Positions 46,264 through 56,912 of a stretch of DNA of 64,000 nt are shown here, piece by piece. Positions within the stretch are counted from its first letter, which is position 1. Each line of letters opens with the position of its first letter. The notes below the pieces were generated by a model that worked only from the letters and a program-made list of their open reading frames with translations, ran no database searches and had not been told where the DNA came from. Both the position numbers and the translations under genes were made by a program. This DNA is from Erythrobacter sp. (lineage in GTDB: Bacteria; Pseudomonadota; Alphaproteobacteria; Sphingomonadales; Sphingomonadaceae): assembly GCA_029937545.1 (NCBI GenBank), contig JAPYPR010000004.1:180576-244575 (forward strand), in the 5' to 3' direction.

Positions 46264-46510
46264 CGTAAACTCCTAACACAGAGGCACACGGGCCCATCCC
46301 GCGTGCTTGCCAGCCCGTTTAATGATGCGTCTGCCCCGTCCGGGCTGAGTGCTATCCGTGGCCGAGGCCCTGGAGAGCGAGACGGGGGACGCAGGCCCGG
46401 ATGAAATCCGGCGGTATCCCGATGTCTTGCCTGATCCGAAGATCGGGCGGGGCTATCGAGCGCCCCTGAACTTCCGGTCGTTTTAACGTCCTGCCGGGGA
46501 CTTAGCCGAG
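46264..46510 (-). other. Long rpsJ-rplC spacer containing an inverted repeat
   Basis: This 247-base spacer inside the S10 operon is much longer than the other junctions. It holds a stem in which GCGTCtgCCCCGTC (from 46327) pairs with GACGGGGgACGC (to about 46392), and smaller inverted repeats near 46400-46460. There is no T-run, so it is not a terminator. No gene is seen. Confidence 0.5.
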
Positions 46511-46822
46511 TTAAGCGAGCTTAATCTCGACATTGACGCCAGCCGCGAGGTCGAGCTTCATCAGCGCGTCGACGGTCTGGGCGTTGGGCTGCACGATGTC
46601 GAGCAGCCGCTTGTAGGTACGCACCTCGAACTGCTCGCGCGACTTCTTGTCGATGTGCGGGCCGCGGTTCACGGTGAACTTCTCGATGCGCGTCGGCATG
46701 GGAATGGGACCACGAATAAGGGCACCCGTACGACGTGCGGTTTCTGCGATTTCGCCAGTGGCCTGGTCGAGAACGCGATGGTCGAACGCCTTCAGGCGAA
46801 TGCGGATATTCTGAGCTTCCAT
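46511..46822 (-). CDS. rpsJ: 30S ribosomal protein S10
   Basis: The protein has 103 residues. It starts [19 protein letters not shown] and has [26 protein letters not shown] split by the usual loop. S10 is also transcription factor NusE. It is the first gene of the S10 operon, 60 bases after a terminator-like hairpin. Confidence 0.98.
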   Translation of the reverse strand: MEAQNIRIRLKAFDHRVLDQATGEIAETARRTGALIRGPIPMPTRIEKFTVNRGPHIDKKSREQFEVRTYKRLLDIVQPNAQTVDALMKLDLAAGVNVEIKLA

Positions 46823-46882
46823 TACCTACACCGATGCGAAAGAGCCAAAGGGCCGCCTTCATCCGAAAATTTGGGCAACCCT

Positions 46883-46936
46883 CAAAAAACAAAGGCCGGC
46901 CCCGCTATGCCCGGTTTCCCGCAGCGGGCGGCCTTT
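46883..46936 (-). terminator. Terminator-like hairpin in the S10 operon leader (possible attenuator)
   Basis: On the minus strand AAAGGCCGCCCGCT pairs with AGCGGGGCCGGCCTTT (two-base bulge) and is followed by GTTTTTTG. It lies between the likely promoter at 46979-47007 and rpsJ, so read-through must be possible. The upstream tuf gene has its own terminator. Confidence 0.7.
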
Positions 46937-46978
46937 CTGAACTGGGTTGGCGGAGACGAATCCCTGCCTGTGGGCGCG

Positions 46979-47007
46979 CATATACGGGGGAGACCCCGAT
47001 CTGACAA
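46979..47007 (-). promoter_or_regulatory. Likely sigma-70 promoter of the S10 operon
   Basis: On the minus strand TTGTCA (47002-47007) and TATATG (46979-46984) are exactly 17 bases apart. They sit downstream of the tuf terminator and about 155 bases before the rpsJ start. Confidence 0.55.
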
Positions 47008-47084
47008 CCCCCGAAATCCGCACATTTCGTCGCACGGTTCCGAGAGGCGACGAAGCGTGCTTCAGGTTCCGCCACTCGCCCTCA

Positions 47085-47128
47085 TAAAAAGCGAAGGACC
47101 CGCCCTCCCCGAAGAGAGGACGGGTCCT
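47085..47128 (-). terminator. Rho-independent terminator after tuf
   Basis: On the minus strand AGGACCCG plus TCCTCTC pairs with GGGAGGG plus CGGGTCCT across TTCG. CTTTTTA follows three bases later. It begins 18 bases after the tuf stop and separates the str and S10 units. Confidence 0.8.
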
Positions 47129-47145
47129 GCTGTGTCGCTTGCGAC

Positions 47146-48321
47146 TTACTTCTGGATCGAAGCAACCACGCCCGAGCCGACGGTGCGGCCGCCTTCGCGG
47201 ATAGCGAAGCGCAGACCTTCGTCCATGGCGATCGGAGCGATCAGCTTGACCGAGATGGTCACGTTGTCGCCTGGCATCACCATTTCCGTGCCCTCGGGAA
47301 GGATCACTTCGCCGGTGACGTCGGTAGTGCGGAAGTAGAACTGCGGACGGTAGTTCGCGAAAAACGGCGTGTGACGGCCGCCTTCATCCTTCGACAGGAC
47401 GTAGACTTCGGCGCTGAACTCGGTGTGCGGCGTAACCGAACCGGGCTTCGCCAGAACCTGGCCACGCTCGACGTCTTCACGGCCCACGCCGCGGATCAGG
47501 GCACCGATGTTGTCGCCGGCTTCACCGCGATCGAGCAGCTTGCGGAACATTTCGACGCCGGTGACGGTCGTCTTGCTGGTGTCCTTGATGCCGACGATTT
47601 CGACTTCGTCGCCAACGTTCACGACGCCGGTTTCGACACGGCCGGTGACAACCGTACCGCGACCCGAGATCGAGAACACGTCTTCGATCGGCATCAGGAA
47701 GTCCTTGTCGACCGGACGGTCGGGAGTCGGGATGTGCTCGTCGACGGCAGCCATCAGTTCCTTGATGCTGTTCTCGCCGATTTCTTCGTCGCGACCTTCG
47801 AGAGCGGCCAGAGCCGAGCCCTTGACGATCGGGATATTGTCGCCGTCGAAGTCGTACGAGCTGAGCAGCTCACGCACTTCGAGTTCGACGAGCTCGAGGA
47901 TTTCCTCGTCGTCGACCTGGTCGACCTTGTTCATGTACACGACGAGAGCCGGAACGCCGACCTGGCGCGCAAGCAGGATGTGCTCGCGGGTCTGCGGCAT
48001 CGGGCCGTCGGCTGCGTTCACGACCAGGATCGCGCCGTCCATCTGGGCGGCACCGGTGATCATGTTCTTCACGTAGTCGGCGTGACCCGGGCAGTCGACG
48101 TGCGCATAGTGGCGGTTGTCGGTTTCATACTCGACGTGTGCGGTCGAGATGGTGATGCCGCGCTCACGCTCTTCGGGCGCCTTGTCGATGTTTGCGAAAT
48201 CGACGGCCGAACCCATGACCTTGGTGATTGCCGCGGTCAGCGTGGTCTTGCCGTGGTCGACGTGACCGATGGTGCCGACGTTAACGTGCGGCTTATTACG
48301 CTCGAACTTTTCCTTCGCCAT
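47146..48321 (-). CDS. tuf: Elongation factor Tu
   Basis: The protein has 391 residues. G-domain motifs are GHVDHGKTT (P-loop), DCPGHADY and NKVD. The start is [21 protein letters not shown]-Tu brings aminoacyl-tRNA to the ribosome. It is the last gene of the str operon, 91 bases after fusA, and is followed by a terminator. Only this copy is in the window. Confidence 0.98.
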   Translation of the reverse strand: MAKEKFERNKPHVNVGTIGHVDHGKTTLTAAITKVMGSAVDFANIDKAPEERERGITISTAHVEYETDNRHYAHVDCPGHADYVKNMITGAAQMDGAILVVNAADGPMPQTREHILLARQVGVPALVVYMNKVDQVDDEEILELVELEVRELLSSYDFDGDNIPIVKGSALAALEGRDEEIGENSIKELMAAVDEHIPTPDRPVDKDFLMPIEDVFSISGRGTVVTGRVETGVVNVGDEVEIVGIKDTSKTTVTGVEMFRKLLDRGEAGDNIGALIRGVGREDVERGQVLAKPGSVTPHTEFSAEVYVLSKDEGGRHTPFFANYRPQFYFRTTDVTGEVILPEGTEMVMPGDNVTISVKLIAPIAMDEGLRFAIREGGRTVGSGVVASIQK

Positions 48322-48412
48322 TTTCCAATAACCTCTAATCTGAAAGTGAATTTCTGCGGGTTGGAAACGGCGCCCGCGGAATCAGGCGCCGCCCCTAGAC
48401 GGAGATGCTGCC

Positions 48413-50506
<2,094 letters not shown>

Positions 50507-50627
50507 GTGAAAATTCCTCGTAAGTCGGGGGTGAGCTAACTCGACCCCCATGTAGGGATTAGTGCGACAGTTTCGAGACCGGGAGCGCACCCCCGGCCCC
50601 AAACATGCCTCGCCTTACCAGCGCCGA

Positions 50628-51098
50628 TTACCAGCGGTAGTGTGAGAAGGCGCGGTTCGCGTCCGCCATGCGGTGCGTGTCTTCGCGCTTCTTGACGGCG
50701 TTGCCGCGGTTGTTCGACGCATCCATCAACTCGCCCGACAGGCGTGCGGCCATGGTGGTCTCCGGACGGCCGCGCGCAGCCGTGATCAGCCAGCGGATCG
50801 CGAGGGCCTGGGCACGCTCGGGGCGCACCTCGACCGGCACCTGGTAGGTCGCGCCGCCGACACGGCGGCTGCGCACTTCGACCTGCGGCTTGATGTTGTC
50901 GAGCGCTGCATGGAACAGCTCGACCGGATTGGCCTTGGCCTTGGCTTCGACCGTGTCGAGCGCGGTATACACGATACCTTCGGCAACGGCCTTCTTACCG
51001 TCGAGCATGAGGTTGTTCATGAACTTCGACAGGACCTGATCACCGAACTTCGGATCAGGCAGGATCTCCCGCTTCTCGGGACGACGACGACGTGACAT
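50628..51098 (-). CDS. rpsG: 30S ribosomal protein S7
   Basis: The protein has 156 residues. It starts [20 protein letters not shown] and has [20 protein letters not shown] and [22 protein letters not shown]7 nucleates assembly of the 30S head and contacts E-site tRNA. An unusually long gap of 310 bases to rpsL is filled by two hairpin repeats. Confidence 0.98.
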   Translation of the reverse strand: MSRRRRPEKREILPDPKFGDQVLSKFMNNLMLDGKKAVAEGIVYTALDTVEAKAKANPVELFHAALDNIKPQVEVRSRRVGGATYQVPVEVRPERAQALAIRWLITAARGRPETTMAARLSGELMDASNNRGNAVKKREDTHRMADANRAFSHYRW

Positions 51099-51116
51099 AA
51101 TTCTTAACTCCTTCGG

Positions 51117-51222
51117 AGTGGAAAGCCATATCCGTGGCTTTCCTGCGGCACCGGCCCGCTCCCCCACCCGGCCACCCAGAGACTACCTCGTTAAGGTGTC
51201 CGGGTGGGGGAGCGAGCCGCCG
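51117..51222. repeat. Modular hairpin repeat, copy B (rpsL-rpsG gap, inverted relative to copy A)
   Basis: A small hairpin (GAAAGCCAtatccgTGGCTTTC, 51120-51141) is followed by TGCGGCACC and then a large inverted repeat (GGCCCGCTCCCCCACCCGG pairing with CCGGGTGGGGGAGCGAGCC). Read in reverse it matches the module order of copy A, including an ATCCGT loop and the GGCACC link. Confidence 0.85.
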
Positions 51223-51245
51223 CCGCGTTTGATCCTTGGGTCGGT

Positions 51246-51357
51246 GCCTGCCCGGCTCCTCCTCCCGACCACCCGATACCGATCGGAAAATCATCGGGTG
51301 GTTGGGAGGGGGAGACGGGCTGGTACCGAGGTCAGCACGGATGTGCTGACCGCACCC
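51246..51357. repeat. Modular hairpin repeat, copy C (rpsL-rpsG gap, same orientation as copy A)
   Basis: The large inverted repeat has a left arm starting CCCGGCTCCTCCTCCCGACC near 51250. Its right arm is GGTTGGGAGGGGGAGACGGG. Then come CTGGTACCG and the small hairpin GGTCAGCACGGATGTGCTGACC. It is the same layout as copy A, with compensating base changes in the stems. Confidence 0.85.
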
Positions 51358-51408
51358 GAAAAAACAAAACCGTGCCACCGGCAACCACGCCAGTGACCCG
51401 CGCGGCGC

Positions 51409-51780
51409 TTACTTCGGGCGCTTAGCCCCGTACTTCGACCTACTCTGCTTGCGGTCCTTCACGCCCTGCGTGTCGAGCACGCCGCGCAGCACGTGGTAGC
51501 GCACGCCGGGAAGGTCGCGCACACGGCCGCCGCGGATCAGCACGACGCTGTGTTCCTGCAAATTGTGGCCTTCGCCCGGGATGTAGGAGATGACTTCGCG
51601 CTGGTTGGTAAGGCGGACCTTGGCAACCTTGCGCAGAGCCGAGTTCGGCTTCTTCGGGGTCGTCGTATAGACGCGGGTGCAAACGCCGCGCTTCTGCGGG
51701 TTCTGCTCCATCGCAGGGACCTTGGACTTGGCCTTCTGCGGAACGCGGCCCTTGCGGACCAGCTGGTTGATCGTCGGCAT
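51409..51780 (-). CDS. rpsL: 30S ribosomal protein S12
   Basis: The protein has 123 residues from the ATG at 51780. It starts [20 protein letters not shown] and has the decoding-centre loops [19 protein letters not shown] (with the streptomycin-related Lys) and [20 protein letters not shown]. It is the first gene of the str operon. A longer reading frame upstream is not conserved. Confidence 0.98.
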   Translation of the reverse strand: MPTINQLVRKGRVPQKAKSKVPAMEQNPQKRGVCTRVYTTTPKKPNSALRKVAKVRLTNQREVISYIPGEGHNLQEHSVVLIRGGRVRDLPGVRYHVLRGVLDTQGVKDRKQSRSKYGAKRPK

Positions 51781-51807
51781 AGATTCTCTTCTCTTCACCT
51801 TCGTTTT

Positions 51808-51833
51808 CCGACCATGCGGAAGTGCATGGTCGG
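51808..51833 (-). other. Perfect hairpin in the rpsL leader
   Basis: CCGACCATGC and GCATGGTCGG form a perfect ten-base stem with a six-base loop, 28 bases before the rpsL start. No T-run follows. A regulatory role is possible but unproven. Confidence 0.4.
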
Positions 51834-51950
51834 GACGCCCCTTCCAGGCGGAAAACCGGTGCCCACTTTTCCTGAAGGGGCTCGGCTCTCGTCCGGTAAG
51901 GACAGGCAACAACCAGGGGTTGCGGATGAAATGTCGGGTTCGCGCCTTGC

Positions 51951-51977
51951 CGTCACCCCACACTCGATCCGGGGTCC
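51951..51977. repeat. REP-like palindrome in the rpsL upstream region
   Basis: CGTCACCCCacactcgatccGGGGTCC has the same outer form (GTCACCCC, GGGGTCC) as other sphingomonad intergenic palindromes, with an eleven-base interior. The rest of the 530-base gap 51781-52310 holds the rpsL hairpin, a candidate promoter, and otherwise nothing that I can identify. Confidence 0.5.
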
Positions 51978-52216
51978 AGCCAGCCAAGACGCCGCGCGCA
52001 GCGCGACAAATTGCCTGCCAGCACGAGCCTGAAACACTCCACCCACCGACCCCACGGCCACCGGGTTACTTTGACGGCTGCCCACCGGCGAGAGGGATAC
52101 CCCCGCCGCAATAGATAAAGAGCCCGAGTGCATGACGCACCAGGCCCCGGGACATGACCGGCAATGTTCAGCTCTATCTGACCGACGGTGGACGAATCCA
52201 ACACCGGATGGCCGCG

Positions 52217-52245
52217 CACTTAGGGGGAATGGGGGGTGGGGTCAA
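52217..52245 (-). promoter_or_regulatory. Candidate promoter of the str operon
   Basis: On the minus strand TTGACC (52240-52245) and TAAGTG (52217-52222) are 17 bases apart. The -10 is weak and the leader to rpsL would be about 430 bases, so this is tentative. Confidence 0.3.
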
Positions 52246-52310
52246 GAGAGGGCTGACCTTGCGGCCGACGGACTCGAAAAGATAGTTCGTCAACGGGGCG
52301 TCCGAAAAAG

Positions 52311-52424
52311 ATGCCGAGTACAGCGTTCGATATACCTCTAGAGCGTATCCACCATTATGAAGAGAACCCTCGTCACGGTGCGATAACCGATCCGACAGAG
52401 ATCATTAAGAATTCGCTAGGCCGT
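52311..52424 (+). pseudogene. Fragment of a ParB-like (ParB/Srx fold) protein
   Basis: The first 36 or so residues, MPSTAFDIPLERIHHYEENP and then RHGAITDPTEIIKNSL, look like the N terminus of ParB-like nuclease/partition-domain proteins (NPR, then a DP/II segment). The reading then runs into an insertion-sequence end and the ORF has no further ParB sequence. It is probably a leftover of a plasmid- or phage-related gene. The identification rests on a short stretch. Confidence 0.45.
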
Positions 52425-52575
52425 GTTGACAAAAGGGATTCCCTAACGGCCCTACTTCTGATCCGAGACTGCTTTTTGCGGAGCAGTCATGGGTCGCGGA
52501 GATTCGTCGGATGCGGAATGGGAACTAATTGGACCGCTGCTGCCGCCTGAGCGAGGCCGGTGGGCGCCTACTGAC
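52419..52575 (+). mobile_element. 5' end of an IS5-family insertion sequence, truncated
   Basis: After a TA-containing junction there is a terminal-repeat-like sequence with GTTGACAAAAGGGATTCC. Then GAGACTGCTTTTTGCGGAGC precedes an ATG at 52489. The ORF starts MGRGDSSDAEWELIGPLLPP and then ERGRW, the conserved N terminus of IS5-type transposases (DDE family). After about 27 codons the similarity ends and the rest of the transposase is absent. The element cannot move by itself. It interrupts the ParB-like fragment. Confidence 0.7.
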
Positions 52576-52623
52576 TGTCTTTCTGCCAGGATAGACTGGC
52601 CCGACCGATCCCCTATTCGCTAT

Positions 52624-53607
52624 CTACAGGTTCAGCGATTCCATTTGCGCTTCCGCATAGCGATCACCCGCTGCAGCGCCGCGCGGCGCGATTGCATCAA
52701 GCCGGTCCAGATCATCCTGGTCAAGCGACACGTCGATCGCGGCGGCATTCTGTTCCAAATAACGCTGATGCTTCGTGCCCGGAATAGGCACGATATCGTC
52801 GCCTTGTGCAAGCACCCATGCCAACGCCAGTTGGGCCGGCGTACAACCCTTGTCGGAAGCCATTTCAGTTACGGCGTCGACCAGTTCGCGATTGCGATCG
52901 AAATTCTCGCCCGTGAACCGGGGATTGTGGCGGCGAAAATCATCCTGGTCGAGATCGTCGATGTTCTTGAATCGCCCGGTCAGGAAACCGCGGCCAAGCG
53001 GGCTGTAAGGGACAAAGCCGATGCCAAGCTCGCGAACCGTGTCGAACAACTCGCCCTCGGGCTCCCGGCTCCATAGCGAATATTCGGTCTGCAGGGCGGC
53101 AATCGGATGAACCGCATTCGCCTTGCGAATGGTTTGCGGGGCCGCTTCCGACAGACCGAGATAGCGCACCTTGCCTTCTTCGACCAGTTTCGCCATCGCC
53201 CCGACTGTATCCTCGATCGGGGTGTCGGGATCGACGCGGTGCTGGTAGTACAGGTCGATCGTGTCGACGCCCAACCGGCGAAGGCTTGCCTCACACGAAG
53301 AGCGGACATAGTCTGGCCGTCCGTTCACACCCTCGAAACTGCCATCATCGCCGCGCATGTTTCCGAACTTCGTGGCCAGCACGACCTTGTCCCGGCGATC
53401 CGCGATAGCCTTCCCGACCAGCTTTTCATTATCGCCCACGCCGTACATGTCGGCAGTGTCGAGGAAGTTCACGCCAAGTTCGATGGCGCGGTGGATGGTC
53501 GCGATGGCGTCCCCTTCGTCGGCCTGACCGTAAAATTCTGACATGCCCATACAGCCAAGTCCCATGGCCGAAACGGTAAGTTCATTACCCAGTTTGCGTG
53601 TTTGCAC
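52624..53607 (-). CDS. Aldo/keto reductase
   Basis: The protein has 327 residues. The catalytic tetrad is visible: Asp in LDTADMYG, the Tyr of the same motif, Lys in LATKFGN and His in YYQHRVDP. The C-terminal NADP-binding part has [16 protein letters not shown]. It belongs to the group with [12 protein letters not shown], as in AKR13-type enzymes. Substrates are carbonyl compounds; the natural one is unknown. It is transcribed alone. Confidence 0.92.
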   Translation of the reverse strand: MQTRKLGNELTVSAMGLGCMGMSEFYGQADEGDAIATIHRAIELGVNFLDTADMYGVGDNEKLVGKAIADRRDKVVLATKFGNMRGDDGSFEGVNGRPDYVRSSCEASLRRLGVDTIDLYYQHRVDPDTPIEDTVGAMAKLVEEGKVRYLGLSEAAPQTIRKANAVHPIAALQTEYSLWSREPEGELFDTVRELGIGFVPYSPLGRGFLTGRFKNIDDLDQDDFRRHNPRFTGENFDRNRELVDAVTEMASDKGCTPAQLALAWVLAQGDDIVPIPGTKHQRYLEQNAAAIDVSLDQDDLDRLDAIAPRGAAAGDRYAEAQMESLNL

Positions 53608-53770
53608 CGTGTATCTCCTTCATTATTCGCGCCTTATACCGAACGTAATACGGCAGCGCATTCTGGTCGTTCCGCCGATGGGGACGGAATTGTTTCCGCG
53701 GGGCCAGTATCCCTAACTCCTTCTGGAACCACCCCCGCCCCTCATCCGTCGGTTCGGCAAGGAGAACGCC

Positions 53771-53932
53771 ATGCCCACATCACGGGACCGAAACGACAAA
53801 CCCATCCACTATGATGCCGACAAGGCGCGCGGGGCGCAGATCATTCTGACCAAGCGCCGCAACCGGGCGATCTTCATTGCCGGGCTGGTCGGTTTCGTGC
53901 TGCTTGCGCTGATATTCGGGTTGTCGAGCTAG
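53771..53932 (+). CDS. Small single-pass membrane protein
   Basis: A 53-residue ORF follows AAGGAG at seven bases. The first 30 residues are charged (MPTSRDRNDKPIHYDADKAR). The rest is a single hydrophobic helix (AIFIAGLVGFVLLALIFGL). It lies ten bases upstream of the next gene and is probably cotranscribed with it. I recognise no family. Confidence 0.65.
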   Translation: MPTSRDRNDKPIHYDADKARGAQIILTKRRNRAIFIAGLVGFVLLALIFGLSS

Positions 53933-53941
53933 AACGGCGGC

Positions 53942-54220
53942 GTGGCCGACGACACCTCCCTCTACCTGATCTGGCACGATCCCGGGGTCGAGCCTGCCGA
54001 GCCGCTCGACCTGCATGGCGATGCGCATCCGCTGGCCGAGGGCCTCTGGCTGGTGCGTTCCGACCTGACCCGCTCCAAGCTCTATCACCGGATCAAATGG
54101 CAGTTGCCCGATGACACGGCCCTCGCCTGCGCGCCGCTGGCGGACGAGGCGGACGGCTGGCCCAAGTTCAAGGGAATGGAAGCGGGCGCGCTGGCGTGGT
54201 TGAAGGGGGGCGATGCGTAG
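53942..54220 (+). CDS. Small hypothetical protein
   Basis: This is a 92-residue acidic soluble protein starting with GTG. It has WHDPGVEPAEPLDLHGDAHP, then LWLVRSDLTRSKLYHRIKWQ. No domain is recognised. It follows the small membrane protein by nine bases. A strong strand-helix composition without low complexity makes it likely to be real. Confidence 0.6.
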   Translation: MADDTSLYLIWHDPGVEPAEPLDLHGDAHPLAEGLWLVRSDLTRSKLYHRIKWQLPDDTALACAPLADEADGWPKFKGMEAGALAWLKGGDA

Positions 54221-54227
54221 GGGCGAA

Positions 54228-54374
54228 AGCGTTTTCCTACTTCGCGGTTTTTTGTTTGGTCCCTCAAACGCCGGGCGCCGCACATTCGTGCGGCTTGGCT
54301 TCGGCCTAACCGGCCGGCGGGCGGTCGCCATTGCCTCGCCTGCGGCTCGGATGATTTCCCAGACAGAGAGGGAC
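54228..54374. repeat. Dispersed repeat with internal palindromes, copy 1
   Basis: It starts AAGCGTTTTCCTACTTCGCGG. After about 20 bases comes a core that starts ACGCCGGGCG, contains a variable small hairpin (CGCACATTCGTGCG) and then TTGGCTTCGGCCTAACCGG, and ends with CCTCGCCTGCGGCTCGG. The second copy lies at 54956-55156. The 290 bases from 54221 to 54511 have no gene besides this. Confidence 0.85.
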
Positions 54375-54511
54375 CGCTACGGTTTACACCCCCCGCCCCA
54401 CTCGCGCCTGAACATCCCGGACGCTGAGTTTTTTCGCCAGTTACCTTGACACGTCATTTGTTAACAACCCAAAGTCATTACGGGTCGCATTGATATTCAA
54501 GGGGGAAATCA

Positions 54512-54922
54512 ATGTTATGGGTTGTTGTCTTTATCGTCGTCGCGGCGGCGGTAGCCTATGCTGTTGCCAAGTCGCGCGGTGCCGGTGTGGCTGTGCAGGC
54601 CGAGTATGAGCGGATCAAGCGGACAGAACCCGACAGCCCGCTGGCCCAGTACGGACCGAACGAATTCGAAATGGCGTGGAACAGGGCGGTGACCGCGCGG
54701 AATAAAAAGAACAAGCTCGATACGATGAAGGGCCTGCCAATTTTTCTGGCGTGTGTCGCCGGTGGCCTATTTCTCGCATCTTTCCTCATGCCCGATGATG
54801 AAATGGGACCGATCCTCGGCCTGTTGCTGGGAGCAGGCATCGGGGGGTGGTATCTGAAGAAAACCGTCACCGACCGACTCCCCACGGTGCGTGAATATCT
54901 GGAACGGGAAGCCGCCGTCTGA
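54512..54922 (+). CDS. Small membrane protein of unknown function
   Basis: The protein has 136 residues. An N-terminal helix (MLWVVVFIVVAAAVAYAVA) is followed by a charged stretch with YERIKRTEPDSPLAQYGPNEF. A pair of hydrophobic segments (about 75-110) and a short tail come next. The ATG follows AGGGGGAAATCA. It lies between the two copies of the dispersed repeat, with GC content below its neighbours, which suggests acquired DNA. I know of no function. Confidence 0.65.
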   Translation: MLWVVVFIVVAAAVAYAVAKSRGAGVAVQAEYERIKRTEPDSPLAQYGPNEFEMAWNRAVTARNKKNKLDTMKGLPIFLACVAGGLFLASFLMPDDEMGPILGLLLGAGIGGWYLKKTVTDRLPTVREYLEREAAV

Positions 54923-54955
54923 CGGATCTATCCTGCGATTGCAGGTGGCGGGATA

Positions 54956-55156
54956 AGCATTTTCCTACTTCGCGGGAATGTGCATTTTGGGGCAGGCTAT
55001 GAGTTCCGACCACCCCACCCCAACGAGTCTCTTGTTTTCATCCCCAGACGCCGGGCGGAGCGCATCCGCGCTCCTTGGCTTCGGCCTAACCGGCCGGCGG
55101 GCGGTCGCCCTTGCCTCGCCTGCGGCTCGGTGATTTCGCCAGTTTGAGAGGTTCCG
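54956..55156. repeat. Dispersed repeat with internal palindromes, copy 2
   Basis: It has the same parts as copy 1: AAGCATTTTCCTACTTCGCGG, then after about 70 bases the core ACGCCGGGCG, a small hairpin (GGAGCGCATCCGCGCTCC) and the TTGGCTTCGGCCTAACCGG to GCGGCTCGG block. The hairpin arms differ from copy 1 but still pair. The repeat ends at the ribosome site of the HTH gene. Confidence 0.85.
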
Positions 55157-55159
55157 CTT

Positions 55160-55663
55160 TTGTCTGACCACCCCACCCCCACCCGCGCCACTCCTCGCCA
55201 GGCGACCTCCGCCGTCGCCAACCCCTCCGACCTGCCGGAGGAGGACGATCCGCTCCTCGCCTTCACCCCCTATCTCCACAAGCAGCCGCGCCGCAATTCG
55301 ATCACGCCCGATCTCCAGCGGCGCTTCGTCGCCACGCTGGCGGCTACCGGGATCGTCGTGCAGGCCGCGCGCTCCATCGGGAAGAGCATGGAGGCGCTCT
55401 ACAAGCTGCGGAAGCTGCCCGGGGCGGAAGGGTTTGCGGCGGCGTGGGACGAGGCGGTGGAATACGGCGTGTGGCGGCTGGAGGACTGCGCGACGGAGCG
55501 GGCGCTGGCCGAAGGCTTCTCAAACCCACGGGCCAATTCGCTGTTGTGCTTCATCCTCGCCTATCGCGGCCAGTATCGCGAGGACATGCGGCGCATCGTC
55601 CCCGGCCACCCGCTGTACGAAAACATCCGCGACGAAGTGCTGGCGGAGGAAGGGCTGGTCTAA
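55160..55663 (+). CDS. HTH protein resembling phage terminase small subunits
   Basis: The protein has 167 residues and starts with TTG after GAGAGG. The first 50 residues are Pro/Thr-rich with a LPEEDDPLLAFTPYLHK segment. Then comes a helix-turn-helix like that of terminase small subunits (FVATLAATGIVVQAARSIGK, then LYKLRKLPGAEGF and AAWDEAVEYG). No terminase large subunit or other phage gene is present. It could be a solitary regulator or a remnant of a mobile unit. The adjoining repeat ends directly at its start. The function is unknown. Confidence 0.65.
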   Translation: MSDHPTPTRATPRQATSAVANPSDLPEEDDPLLAFTPYLHKQPRRNSITPDLQRRFVATLAATGIVVQAARSIGKSMEALYKLRKLPGAEGFAAAWDEAVEYGVWRLEDCATERALAEGFSNPRANSLLCFILAYRGQYREDMRRIVPGHPLYENIRDEVLAEEGLV

Positions 55664-55758
55664 CGCCCTTGCCGCCATCCGGCCCCGCTCTGGCGCGGGT
55701 GCGGGAAAGGCCCTATCCTGCCTGCTCGCACGGCAAAGCGGCTTGCAGGGAGTGCGCG

Positions 55759-56424
55759 ATGACGGAGAGGCAGGACGGCGGCCAGAACAGCGAACGGCGC
55801 TGGAGCGGCGCGTGCGGCGATGCCTCCATCCAGACGCAGCTGGAGGACGGGCGGCGCATCTGCATCCGCACGGTGACGCCGAACGACGAGGCGCGGCTGC
55901 GCCACGGGATCGCGCGGATGAGCCCGCGCTCGCGATATCTGCGCTTCTTCTCCGGCGCGACGAGCCCGCCCGACTGGGTGATCGACCGGCTGCTGGATGC
56001 CGACGGCACGCTCCACATCGCCTGGGGGGCGATCGACCTGTCGGACCCGGAGGAGCCCGCGATGGCAGTGGTCCGTGCGATGCGGCCCGATGCGGCGGAC
56101 CGGGTGATGGAGTTCTCGGTCGGCGTGGTGGATGCCTATCACGGGCTCGGCCTCGGGCGGCTGCTGACGGCGACGCTGCTGCTGGATGCGGCGGACGAGG
56201 CGGTCGATGCGTTCAGCGCGCATGTGCTGGCGGAAAACGACGCGGCGCGCGGCTTCATCCGCAAGCTGGGGGCGGAGCGTGTGGGGAGCCAGGGGCCGGA
56301 GACGGAGTACCGGCTGGAGGTCGCCCCGGCGCTCGCCAAGCTGCTGGGGGAGACGGACCCGCCGGGGCTGGCGGACGTGTTCGCCTATTTCGACGGTCTG
56401 GCGTCGGAGGCGAGCAGGCCGTAG
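55759..56424 (+). CDS. GNAT-family N-acetyltransferase
   Basis: The protein has 221 residues. It has IRTVTPNDEARLRHGIARMSP at the start of the GNAT fold. The acetyl-CoA loop is visible as HGLGLGRLLTATLL, and AENDAARGFIRKLGAE is a typical late helix. The substrate is unknown. The ATG at 55759 gives the conserved beginning; longer frames upstream overlap the HTH gene. The 3' end overlaps the convergent GNAT gene by 40 bases. Confidence 0.8.
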   Translation: MTERQDGGQNSERRWSGACGDASIQTQLEDGRRICIRTVTPNDEARLRHGIARMSPRSRYLRFFSGATSPPDWVIDRLLDADGTLHIAWGAIDLSDPEEPAMAVVRAMRPDAADRVMEFSVGVVDAYHGLGLGRLLTATLLLDAADEAVDAFSAHVLAENDAARGFIRKLGAERVGSQGPETEYRLEVAPALAKLLGETDPPGLADVFAYFDGLASEASRP

Positions 56425-56912
56425 ATTGCGACGTCGCACAGGCCCTTGTGCGTGGTCTCGTACTCGCGGAACAGCGCCTCGCGGGTGAAGCCGAGCCGTT
56501 CGAGCAGGCGCATCGAGGGGGTGTTCTCGACATCCACCTCGGCGATGAGCTTGCGGGTGCCGGTGGCGAGCAGGTGTTCGATCAGGGCGGCGGTGCATTC
56601 GCGCGCTACGCCCTCGCCCTGGCGGTCCAGGCAGGTGATGTAACCGATCTCGAGCACGCCGTCCTCGTGAGCAGGCACTGCGACGAAGCGGCCCGCGACG
56701 CGGCCCTCGCCATCCTCCGCGATCCAGGTGCGCCCCGGCCAGTCGGGCTCGGCGAGCCAGCCCCAGAGGTCCTCCGGCGAGGCGAAGGCCGGGCTGGAAA
56801 GGTAAAGGCACTGCGCCTCGTCGCTCAGCGTGGGGAACAGCGCCTCCTCGTCGCCCGCGCGAAGGGGGCGCAGGGTGAAGCGGTCGGTCCGCATTATGGC
56901 GCGGTCAGTCAC
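56385..56912 (-). CDS. GNAT-family N-acetyltransferase (RimJ/RimL type)
   Basis: The protein has 175 residues. It has RTDRFTLRPLRAGDEEALFP at the N terminus. The acetyl-CoA loop is GEGVARECTAALIEHL, followed by NTPSMRLLERLGFTREALFRE. RimJ/L-type enzymes acetylate N termini of ribosomal proteins or other small molecules. It starts with GTG at 56912, overlapping the LysR gene by eight bases. An ATG six codons on is an alternative. It ends inside the convergent GNAT gene. Confidence 0.85.
   Translation of the reverse strand: MTDRAIMRTDRFTLRPLRAGDEEALFPTLSDEAQCLYLSSPAFASPEDLWGWLAEPDWPGRTWIAEDGEGRVAGRFVAVPAHEDGVLEIGYITCLDRQGEGVARECTAALIEHLLATGTRKLIAEVDVENTPSMRLLERLGFTREALFREYETTHKGLCDVAIYGLLASDARPSK

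Noticed and set aside
46940..47085. Possible tRNA between tuf and rpsJ
   Set aside because: Neither strand gives a cloverleaf with a T-loop GTTCRANNC and acceptor pairing; the region holds the S10 promoter instead.
53602..53814. Short ORF divergent from the aldo/keto reductase
   Set aside because: It has no ribosome site, no plausible fold, and it overlaps the better small ORF at 53771 in another frame.
55160..55663. Prophage terminase locus
   Set aside because: Only a small-subunit-like HTH protein is present; neighbours are repeats and GNAT genes with no large terminase subunit or portal.
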